Below are positions 55,370 through 64,000 of a stretch of 64,000 nucleotides of DNA, piece by piece. Position 1 is the stretch's first letter; each line of letters opens with the position of its first letter. A model generated the notes under the pieces. The model was given only the letters and a program-made list of their open reading frames with translations, was not told the origin of the DNA and did not search any database. Position numbers and translations under genes: made by a program. Source of the DNA: Marasmius tenuissimus (Eukaryota > Basidiomycota > Agaricomycetes > Agaricales > Marasmiaceae); NCBI GenBank assembly GCA_029532415.1, contig JAQOTA010000069.1:2418001-2482000 (forward strand). The letters run 5' to 3'.

Positions 55370-57440
55370 TCAGTCTACCGCTTTCGAAACACCTCGGAAA
55401 TATTTTTGTGATCTAGCCTTCATGATACTCCAAGTCGTTGCACTGTGTCTGTCCAACTCCCAGTCTTTAATGAGGGCGGACTCTAGGTACCCGTCGGGCG
55501 GGCCCGTTATGACGGCCGATTCGTTGAGAAGAGTGAGTTTGTGGAAGTCTGTCGACGAGATGCTCGATACTATGTGCGCGTATAGACGAAGGAGATGCAG
55601 TGGTCTGTAATCCCCAATGTATGGTACGTCAAGTGTGAGGGTTTCGAGTGAACTAAAGTCGGAAAGATCCATAGCTGTTGAACGAATGAGCTATACTTTT
55701 ACCAACACAAGAAGGGAGAAGCTCACATCACGTGAATGAATCGATATCCAGGATATGGCAAAACTCGAGTGAACATGATCATGACAAAGAGCCTTCAATG
55801 ACAACTGAGCGAGTACTGAGCGCTGATTACACAATTTCAAGGACCATGTCAAGTCAATCGACGTGTTCTCGTAACCTGAAAACGCGAAGAGAGATAGGCC
55901 CTTTAGAGAGAGGGCGGATGTACGTTTATCCAGCTATTCCATACATCACGACCTATTATATCACTGGAAACTATGAAACTATTTTTCAGTCAAAATCCAT
56001 GCACGTGCCAAGCGCATGTGTATGTTGTTTGCGTACTTCGTACCGACCGTTCGTGTATTTTCTATCCGGTCCTGGACTCCTACGGTCACTTTTCCAAGGA
56101 ATCTTCCCTTTTCTAGTAGCCTCATCTTGCCAGGCTCCCAGCGCCGAGTCACTCCGAGTTGCCGTACGATATTTTTAACTTCCGCCGGCCGGCCACAATG
56201 GTATACCACAAGTATCCTGTACAAATGGCTAACCCTGCGCGCTAAGTTTGCCTCGCCCAAGAATTCCAATCCTCACCAACTTGTGGAGCTCGAATATCGA
56301 TACCAACCATGCTGCAGAGTGGATTGTGTGACCTATCAGAATCTCAGGTCTCGATTGCTTGAACTTGAAGGTTTTAAGTTGTTTGCTGCCTCCCACCAGT
56401 GCGGCGTTGAGGACATCCAACCAAGCAAACATTTAACCTTCACATTCAGAGCCCCCGCTCCTCAAATATATCGACCACACTGATATCCCGTGAGATTGCT
56501 AAGTTCCTTGAACTGCAGTACTAAGTTATACTAAATGGTTCCAAGTTTGAGTTATCGGGTCTCGGAACTTCGGAAGTACTGGGTGATTGATCATTGACCC
56601 TACCTTGAAGCTCGAAGGCTCGCCACTGGATATGGAAGTCAAAGCCAAGATCCTTTATCTGTTCAATTCTATATGAGTATCCCCAGAGAGGGCTATATTG
56701 AAGAGGCAAATTCGTGCTATCCGGCCGCATTGCCTACATATGGCTACAGAATTATGGTATTTATCATGTCCAAGGTCCCATCGAGCCCTAGATACCACCA
56801 CGTATTCACGACGGACCCCTCAGGATCATACCTTTGAACCTTTCAAGTCAAGTAGACCTCTTCCGCTACAGCGTGCTTGTTGGTGGAAGAGTTTGGTTTC
56901 CCCGATCTTGTCGCTTGAGATAATCGAGTCGTTATTTGCTCAGAGCTCCCTTAGGAGCACCAAAATAAGACTGTCGCAGTAACGCGCCTCTGTTGCAATC
57001 TCAATTTAACATTTCCACGCTACAGTGACTATGTTTCGGTAATTCCCGAATGTGGCCGTATCGCGGCATCCAATAGGTCTGGTCACTTTCGGCAGCCCTT
57101 TTCTTTCGAATTTTAGTATCACAGGAAAACTCATTTTTGAAGGTTCAATGTCAAGTACGGAAAGTAGCTAGAGGGCACACCTACCAATAGTATCCACTAC
57201 GCCGACTGGCAAAAGTACGTCGAGCACAAATGCTCAAGCACGTCAACGGTTTACACTACACGTTTCGGCAATGAAGTACGCGAATCACGTACATTTTCGG
57301 CAACCCAATAGAATTTTGACTGAAAAGTACCTTTATAGTAAACGGCGGTAGGGATATCGATGTATTCGAGAGTGGCTGGAAGCTGATACGTATTGGGCGT
57401 CCATACTGTCGACAGCTGATCATCTCAGGCTTCGGGAATT
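55370..57440 (-). pseudogene. Decayed F-box/LRR-like gene (fourth copy)
   Basis: The C-terminal piece 55672-55370 (LSDFSSLETLTLDV, then SSISSTDFHKLTL) matches the segment after the conserved intron of the other F-box genes (LSALTSLEDFQIKI, RILSTELRKLTV). Further upstream, near 57400-57330, VWTPNTYQLPATLEYIDIP matches TWTPSAYRLPLVTLNNLHL. Between them frames are broken (for example 56432-56229). No F-box itself was found, so the 5' end is lost or beyond recognition. Confidence 0.55.
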
Positions 57441-57561
57441 ATAAGCGAATAAACCTAAAACGTCGACAACGTTTTCTGTGTCAACATGAGCTGGAGGCTC
57501 GTGTGACTTCGAAAGGAGTCGCGAATATCACGTCTGATGTCTATCCTCCCGGCTTGGCTTA

Positions 57562-57812
57562 CAGCCGCTAACAAAATTGTAGATAGGTTTTGCTTTTTTT
57601 CTCGTTCAGCGCCTTTGTTTATACCAAACAACCCAGCTCCACCTCGACTGAATGTCCCGACGAGGGCGCATGGAGGCGGGGTGGAGTCAAGGACACGAAG
57701 CTTCCATACAAGGTAGCTTCGCAGGCCCGTTATAGGTTTTTTGTGTTTACCATAAACAAAGGCGCGGAACGAGAAAAAATTCAAAACCTATCTACAATTT
57801 TGTTAGCGGCTG
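57562..57812. mobile_element. Tc1/mariner-like MITE, copy 1 (251 bp)
   Basis: Long, nearly perfect inverted ends of about 70 bp begin CAGCCGCTAACAAAATTGTA and end with the complement. TA dinucleotides at 57560-57561 and 57813-57814 flank it. The arms include a stretch reading GCGCCTTTGTTTATACCAAA, or its complement, also found in copy 2. Non-coding. Confidence 0.85.
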
Positions 57813-57859
57813 TAGAGCGTGTGCCGATAGTTGGTATCATGCCGCGATGACGAAAGATC

Positions 57860-58040
57860 TGATTAAGGTGGTTGGCGTTCCCGATCAACGAGAATGGTCT
57901 GGCCGGTAAAGAGCTTGTTTCGGATTGGGAAACCATGTGCAGGATCCGATCCGGAATTCAATTACACAGAACGGGGGTGGGTCGAGGGTGGGTCGAGGGT
58001 GCAAGATGACCTTGAACACGGAGCTGGGAGGCGGTGGTGA
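57860..58040 (+). pseudogene. Short C-terminal fragment of a MYND-type gene (copy D)
   Basis: It contains GTGGTTGGCGTTCCCGATCA, CAGGATCCGATCCGGAATTC and ACACAGAACGGG, matching copy A near 32888-33030 (ATGGCAATCGTGGCGTTTCC ... CAGGATCCGGTTCAGAACTC ... ACAGAACGGG). It carries a small GGTGGGTCGAGG duplication. No function is expected. Confidence 0.7.
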
Positions 58041-58336
58041 TCAGTGAGGGTAGGGAGTTGTACTCCCTGTAAGGTACCTGGCGTTTTGTATCCCTCCTCG
58101 ATGGTCTTTCACGCCTACTTGCTAGCGCAGTTATTCAAGCCCTCCCTTTATTCACACATGTCGCACGAGCGGCTGATGGAATTGATGGGAACCAAATCAT
58201 GTGGGCCCCTTCATCAATTTGGCGGCTGGGAGAGAAGAAGATTCCTCACAACCTACGATGTCAGCGGGAGCTCCGTATGGGAATGGAAGAGGAGTCAGAG
58301 CCTGTTTCCTCATGATGGGGAATGTCTTGATGTATA

Positions 58337-58673
58337 CAGCCGTTGTAATAGTTGTAGACGCTTTTTCATTTTTTCTCATTCCGCGTTTTTATTTATACCA
58401 AACACAATCTACCCCGATTTGGACAGGGCGGGCCCGACGCTCACACGGTGTTCAGCTTGAGGAAACATATCTCTTGCTTGGGTACTAGGTGTCTGTACCC
58501 ATTATTTCCGATGATATGAAGAAGAGAAGCCTCTAGGGGCCCTTCCTTGGTGAGGTAGAGCCGGCGCCTTGAGTAACGTATGTCCCGACTGCTTCCAAAT
58601 TAGGGTGTTTGGTATAAACAAAGGCGCGGAACGAGAGAAAATGAAAAAGCGTCTACAATTATTACAACGGCTG
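58337..58673. mobile_element. Tc1/mariner-like MITE, copy 2 (337 bp)
   Basis: It begins CAGCCGTTGTAATAGTTGTA and ends with the inverse, flanked by TA (58335-58336 and 58674-58675). The arms match copy 1 through the TTTATACCAAAC region, but the internal sequence differs and is longer. Non-coding. Confidence 0.85.
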
Positions 58674-58675
58674 TA

Positions 58676-59206
58676 ATGATCCCAACCCCTCTTGTGAGTG
58701 TCCTTTTACTGATCTCGACCCTGCCATGATATCCAGTTTGTACTTGTCGCTACTGCTAGTGCAAAGATGATTGGAAAGTCGGCGCAACAGTTCTGAGGAA
58801 CGGAGTCATAATCCCCTGCCCACAACGAGATCAGGAATTCTCGTAATTCGGCTACATCTCTCGCTGCATCTACTGTACGTTGATGCCAACGGAAGAGTGT
58901 GAAACATCTTTCTCACCATCCAACCAATCATCAAGCCACCTTGCTTGACAAGGTCTCTCTGCTTACCATAATCCAAGCGCAATCATTTTTTGTCCACATG
59001 TGTCCACATTAATTACCTAATCGGCAACAATGACCGCTGAGTACCAATTGGCCAAGCAAGGTGTGAGGCCGGCGGAGACGGCGTTTCTAGTCCACCAGAT
59101 TCATTAAATCCGAACAAGAGCTCCAGCCATTTCACTACTCCTCTTGTCCCCCTCATTTCTACCGTAATCCAGGCGGCGACCACTGTTTTGGTCAATTTGA
59201 CCCTCA
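58676..59206. other. Intergenic stretch upstream of the type I membrane protein gene
   Basis: No gene is supported. Some segments repeat within it (CACCTTGCTTGACAAGG / GGCCAAGCAAGGTG and TAATCCA.GC), suggesting a local duplication. Confidence 0.4.
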
Positions 59207-60669
59207 ATGGCTGCGCTCCTCTTGATGGGAGCCTGCACTCTTGTCGCGCTGGAACTGCCTTTAGTGCTTGCGGATGCTGCCACCGATAAACAGAGCCTCG
59301 CTCACACTCGTAGAGAAAAAGAGCCTCGCCAAGGTGTTCATTCTACGCCAGAATTTCATGTTTTCGTCCAATTGACGGTCTACGTAGGCCCCTCTGATAC
59401 CAACTTTCCGGCCAGGACTTTCCCTGTTCCCTGTGAGTTGTAAAATGAGGCTCGAGTTTCGAACCTCATGATCTCTTTTATCTAGCTGAAACCAGCACGG
59501 ATACTAGTACTACCTCCACCGCAACACCTCTCATCGTCTTTACCAGCCCCTCTTCTGCTCTTGCAACATGTCAATCGTCCGAATTGTCCTGGATTCACAG
59601 CGGTCCCAACGTTCGCATAAATCTGGGTATCACCAATGCTGGGGTGACTCAAGACCCACCTCCCAGCTCTGGAACAAGCTCCAGTACTTTAGCAAAGCGT
59701 GCGGATCCAGTCACGAGTGTGGCAAGCATTCTCGCCGAGGATATAGATGGGTCACAAGGGAAATATAGATGGGACAGGGTCAACGTGTCGCAAGGATGGT
59801 ACATTTTAGTGGCCATACAGACCGACACCGACACTTTCTTAGGAAGGTCAAAAGCAAGTTTGTTCGTGCGGAACGGGACAGATACGTCGTGTGTTGGGGG
59901 ACCTCCGGGATCCTTGAGTTCACCAACACGCAGTTCGGCTGACCCTCAAGCTACGCCTCAGCCGTCCCAGACTTCGACGAGGTAGGTCACCACAGACGGT
60001 AACGAGAAACCCTCACCGACGCACTTTCCTCGCTAGCATTGGGTCACACTCAAGATCGAGTATACCAGCCATCATAGGTGGTGTAGTCGGCGGCGTAGTG
60101 CTCATTATGTTGATTTTGTATCTACGGAGGAGGAAGGCCGGTGCGTCCAATCGATTGAACAACCTCATCACCTATTTTTGAGCTCAAACACTTCCATTTT
60201 TATCCATGATCCAACAGAAAAACGTGAAATTGCTCCTGACTCAGCACCCCGATCCCTAAACCCATTGGATTTTCCAAGTCCGGCAGAGAAATCCAGCCAT
60301 TTCTTGACTCTTCGACGCAAAGCACGACCATCGACAAAAAATGCTCTAGACCCGCGAGCAAGTATACAAGAAAGACAGCCAAACAGTCCAATCATTGACC
60401 TCGAGCCCATACAAACCAGGGTGGAAGAGCCGGAAGAAGACCAACCGCCACCATCACCGCCACCTTCCCACCATGATTTCGAGCGAACGTTATCTCAACC
60501 TCTACCTCCACCAAGCCCTGCCAGTGATCCTTGGAACGGATTGGGCGATATACACCCGCAAATACGGCTGCAGTTCGAAGCTATGGCGCGAAGAATGGCG
60601 AGGTTGGAGGCGGAGATGGCACCTCCGACATATGTTTCTTCAACCTCGTATCAACACCAAGAGCAGTAG
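59207..60669 (+). CDS. Type I single-pass membrane protein, 425 aa
   Basis: Exons 59207-59432, 59486-59981, 60037-60140 and 60218-60669 join in phase to 426 codons including the stop. The signal peptide is MAALLLMGACTLVALELPLVLA. The extracellular part is Ser/Thr-rich, has three Cys, and contains CQSSELSWIHSG, then YRWDRVNVSQGWYILVAIQT. A Ser/Thr/Pro-rich stalk leads to one transmembrane helix at about residues 250-270 (IPAIIGGVVGGVVLIMLILYL), followed by RRRK as stop-transfer. The cytoplasmic tail of about 150 residues is Pro-rich and ends with a short helix (RLQFEAMARRMARLEAEM). This layout resembles the Mid2/SKG6-like wall-stress-sensor-type proteins common in agaricomycetes. A sensing role is an inference from layout only. 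Confidence 0.8.
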
Positions 60670-60970
60670 TTGTTGATGCAGCAGCGGCAGGACATAGTGA
60701 ACGGGCGAAAGAAGGTTGCTCTGAATACTCGGCACGCCGGCCTCTATGATGTGCTGTGGGAAGCAACGTTTGGGCATCGGACCGGACCAGATGCATGATG
60801 CATGGTGCGTCTTGAAGCACTTAGGGGGAATTGATCGAGAAAGCAGGGCAAACAAGCGACTGAGTATCCCAACTTTGTAGCAGTAGCTAACTCGCAGAAA
60901 GTCATTCTGGTTCGTATAAATTTTCGAGCTTTCTTGTATGATTGTCGACCTTCCAAAACCTACCGGGATT
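60670..60970. other. Intergenic stretch before the copia element
   Basis: 3' flank of the membrane protein gene, nothing recognised. Confidence 0.4.
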
Positions 60971-61228
60971 TGTTGAATCCGGACTACCGGATATATGGAC
61001 TGTTATATCGGGCCGCATATATGCTTCAATCGTTTTACTATGATCTATGCTATTCCTAGTCACTCCTGTTATAGAAGATACAGCCACCTCTGTATAGTAT
61101 ATAAGTAGCTCTGTATCTACATGCAATACCAGTACTTTTACTACTCTCGTTGCTGCCTCTAAGCCTATCTCCAGGTGAGCTAGTCTGTCCCATGCTGCCA
61201 CTGCATGGGCAGGACCTCTGCCTCAACA
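60971..61228 (+). repeat. 5' LTR of the copia element
   Basis: It begins TGTTGAATCC and ends CCTCAACA, with the TGTTGA/TCAACA terminal palindrome typical of copia LTRs. A TATATAAG box lies at 61098-61105. Immediately after it stands GGTTATGGGCCC (61229-61240), the likely primer binding site. The second LTR is outside the window, so the ends are inferred. Confidence 0.8.
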
Positions 61229-61556
61229 GGTTATGGGCCCCGATGCCCTATCGATGTGCCCTGCAATGGCAGCTCTCTAGGATGTGCACCTTTATTGTGT
61301 GCTGCCTATGATGATGCGCTATTGTGGTCGTTGCACTCGATAACCATTGTGACTGCTTAATCACTGTCGTGATGGGCAAACCGTTAACACCGGTTCTGGA
61401 CCTGTGAAGTCGACATCTTCATTGATGTTTGACGATGGTGGACTGTGTCCTCAACAACGATCGATGGCTATCGCCGTTGACCGTGCAGTGATTTCTTTTA
61501 TCATTGCCTATGATGATGAACCTATGCTGATCGTTGTTTTATTACTCCAGATTGCT

Positions 61557-64000
61557 ATGGCTCCTGTTATGTCTACCCTTATCCCCACTGTTGAAGTCTT
61601 CAGCGGTGTCAACTGGCGCAAGTGGTCCAAGGGTCTTGGTACCTATGCCATGATCAACGAGTTCTATGACCACTACACCAACGACGATCCTGAACCTGAT
61701 GAACCCGAGAAACCTACCGAACCATCTGAACCGAAAGCAACTACTTGCACTGTCACTGTTGCTGCTACATCTACAACTGAAGCAACTACACGTACAGAGA
61801 CGGTTTCTCCTACTGACGCTCAGATGCAGCAGTATGCTAAGGACCTGGAGCAGTATGCTAACACTTTGGAGAGGTATGAGAAGGATCTTATCAGGTATGA
61901 AAAGAATAATCGACGTTGGAAGAAGTATGAATTCAAAGCTATGGGTGCACTACGTGCCACCACCACCATTGCCATGCAGAGTATTATTGAGGATGATGAT
62001 ACGGCTTGGCTCGCTTGGGAGAAGATCAAGGCTCGTTATGGTCAACAGACTTCTGTGTCTGTTTGGGCTGACTTCAAGTCGGTCATGGAGTTTCGTTTGT
62101 CCGGTGGTAACCCCGTTCCCGAGATTGCTAAACTCGAACTCCTATTCGGCCAGCTCACTGAAGCCCAAATCGATCTTCCTACCCTTGTCGGAGCCATGCT
62201 CCTCCTATCTATCGTTCCACAGTCATGGGCCAACGCTCGTGAATTCGCTACCAATGGTAACTCGCCAGCTGAACTTACTTTCGAAGTGGCTCGTGATGCC
62301 GTCATTAACCACTACGAATCCCGGAAACCCGCTCCTCTCGCGTTGCGCATTTCTTCTGTCAAGAAAAAGGACAAGGACCCGAAGTTTAACCAGCAGTCTA
62401 ATCCTCCTTCGTCGACGTTTAACAATAACAATCAGTCTAAGAACGACAACGACCAGAAGAAGAAGAATAACCGACGTGGCAGGAAGAAGAAGGGTGATTC
62501 TCAGGACAACAAGGGTGACTCCTCTCACAAGGGTCATTCTCAGATCGCTTCCCTCTCTCATTTGTCCATCTCATCACCACCCATCGTTCCAGATACTCCA
62601 TCTGTTGTACATCCCGCGGACCGATCCTGGGATCCACTCCACATGCAGCGTTTCTCCGGTGCTACCTCTGGTGGTACTGTTTTTGAGAATGCTCAGGCTG
62701 CTCGCAGTCTTGCCGATCGTCTTGGTGTCCCCAAGTATGCCCACGTCCTTGAACCTATGGAACAGGGATATGCGGCTGCTTCCTCTTCCTCCCTCAAGCA
62801 TTGTATTGATGGTCCTTTCTCCACTGCTCCACCTGCAAAGCGTGCTAAGAGCATCGAAAAGGTTTACGACCTCTATGATTCTTTCTATGAGGACTCCGAC
62901 TCTGAGCGTGAGGATCGTATTGCGTTAAACGCTGTAAACGATTCTTTGCGTACGGAGATTGCGAGTGGAAGTGCCATGGATGTTGACAGCGAGATTGCAG
63001 ATGCCGCTGGTTTTTCTGACGATGTTGAGTACGATTCAGTCTCCATCGGATCTGAGGAATCTGACGATGACAGGCAAGTGCCTTATCTCAGTCTTTCTTC
63101 TAACACTGATACGAACCTACAGTGTGCTGCTTTATTAGCCGCTTCTAAACGTAGTAGTTCGGATATAGTGTCCCATATGAAATTTGCGCAATATATTGGT
63201 GATCACTTTGCCACATGTGCCAATTGTAAGGGAAAGAAGGCGACTGGAAACTCGCAAGAGTGGATCATCGATTCAGGTGCTTCATTGCACTTTACTTATG
63301 ATCTCGAAGATTTTGCCGAGTACGAACCCATGAACAATGGACTGCAGCTAAACACTGCACAGAAGGACAACCCTATCCAAATCAAGGGGAAAGGGACTGT
63401 GTTCATCTCTCATTCTGTTGAAGGATCTGACGGTCGTATGGAGGAACACATTATGCGACTCTATCTTGTCTATTATGTTCCACTTCTGTCAATTCGACTT
63501 CTCTCACTTGGAGAATTCTTGCAAGGTGGTCTGCAAGTACGCGGATCGTCTAGCAAATTGGCTTTTTATCAAAAGGGTTGACGCCAGTCATTGGTATCTT
63601 ACCCGCTCATGCCTGGTCAAACCATTTATTGGGTTAGCTCGCAGAAAGCCTCTGCTCGTAGCTTAATGGCCAAGTCAACGATGGATAAAGTTGACTACAA
63701 GGTTCTACACAGACGTTTCGGACATTGTTCAGACAAGGCTCTGGATAAAGCTTGGAAGCATACTAAGAACTTCCCGGAATTCGACCGAAAACCGAAGAAA
63801 ACCCGGTTATGCCAAGGATGTGCAGAAGGAAAGATGCACTCCAGATCGTTCCCTGACTCCACTACCCATGCCTCGAAACCCTTCGAGAAAATCCACTCCG
63901 ACCTCAAACAATTCCCCACTGAGTCGTACCACAAATACAAATGGTATATGTCATTTGTTGACGACTGTACTTCACATGGCTGGACAATGCTCATGCGACG
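61557..64000 (+). pseudogene. Ty1/copia Gag-Pol polyprotein with premature stop, truncated by window end
   Basis: Start chosen at 61557 (MAPVMSTLIPTVEVFSGVNW), because copia Gag usually begins close to the FSG.NW motif; the same frame is open from 61404. The Gag region covers about residues 1-260, with an acidic Pro/Glu/Thr-rich insert and a helical part (TLERYEKDLIRYEKN). A basic stretch (KKKNNRRGRKKKG) follows. No complete CCHC knuckle was seen, only CANC near 63221-63230. The protease motif WIIDSGASLHF has its Asp at residue 572. TGA at 63579-63581 stops the frame, but the same frame continues with MPGQTIYWVSSQKASARSLM and the integrase zinc finger (HRRFGHCS, CQGC), i.e. H-x4-H..C-x2-C, then the start of the integrase core (SFVDDCTSHGW). 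One point mutation, for example CGA to TGA, explains the break. Confidence 0.85.

Larger units (their letters stand above)
60971..64000 (+). mobile_element. Ty1/copia LTR retrotransposon, 5' part (continues past window)
   Basis: A 258-bp 5' LTR is followed by a GGTTATGGGCCC primer-binding-like site and a gag-pol ORF with Gag, protease and the integrase zinc finger in copia order. Reverse transcriptase lies beyond the window. A premature TGA shows that this copy is damaged. Confidence 0.9.

Noticed and set aside
54976..55416. 146-codon plus-strand ORF
   Set aside because: Overlaps the F-box remnant on the other strand and has no motif.
61666..62928. 420-codon open frame in a second frame of the copia gag region
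   Set aside because: Composition is extreme (Leu/Ser/Arg-rich) and it shadows the true Gag frame; a by-product of codon use.
1..64000. CRISPR arrays, operons, prokaryotic promoters, rRNA or tRNA genes
   Set aside because: The gene structure is eukaryotic with introns throughout; no regularly spaced repeats or recognisable RNA genes were seen by eye. A tRNAscan run would be needed to exclude tRNAs firmly.

Overview
The window reads as genomic DNA of a mushroom-forming basidiomycete (Agaricomycetes). Genes are split by short introns of about 50-80 bp with GT..AG ends. The gene content fits: a class I hydrophobin, ricin-B-like lectin, F-box/LRR-like proteins, MYND-type proteins, a questin-oxidase-like enzyme, a Plavaka-type transposase, a DUF6698-like gene, a chromodomain Ty3/gypsy element and a Ty1/copia element. 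No prokaryotic signal was seen.

Layout. 1-1.4 kb: 3' part of a polytopic membrane protein gene. 2.0-6.1 kb: two foldback MITEs flanking a secreted ricin-B lectin gene. 7.1-8.5 kb: an F-box pseudogene that duplicates the intact gene at 35.7-37.1 kb. 9.9-27.2 kb: a transposon-rich block made of a small charged nuclear-type protein gene, a Plavaka-type transposase gene (minus strand) and a DUF6698-like gene. The transposase gene is cut by a complete 9.6-kb Ty3/gypsy chromovirus with identical 439-bp LTRs and a GCTAC target duplication. 28 kb: a 5'-truncated LINE with a poly-A tail and a 13-bp target duplication. 29-58 kb: a repeatedly duplicated region in which MYND genes (plus strand) alternate with F-box genes (minus strand) in intact, broken and fragmentary forms. 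Single-copy genes lie among them: a membrane protein at 33.9 kb, a questin-oxidase-like gene at 45.2 kb and a hydrophobin at 50.5 kb. 57.5-58.7 kb: two MITEs of one family. 59.2-60.7 kb: a type I membrane protein gene. 60.97 kb to the window end: a Ty1/copia element carrying a premature stop.

The main points of interest are: the nested gypsy-in-Plavaka insertion, whose excision restores an open frame; the very long gypsy polyprotein (2837 aa) with large unassigned segments; the F-box/MYND amplification with patchy identity that suggests gene conversion; a hydrophobin with nine cysteines; and a GC-AG intron in the questin-oxidase-like gene. Intron positions were inferred by hand from frame and splice signals. 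For the intact multi-exon genes the spliced lengths sum to a multiple of three. Family names come from recognition, not from a search.
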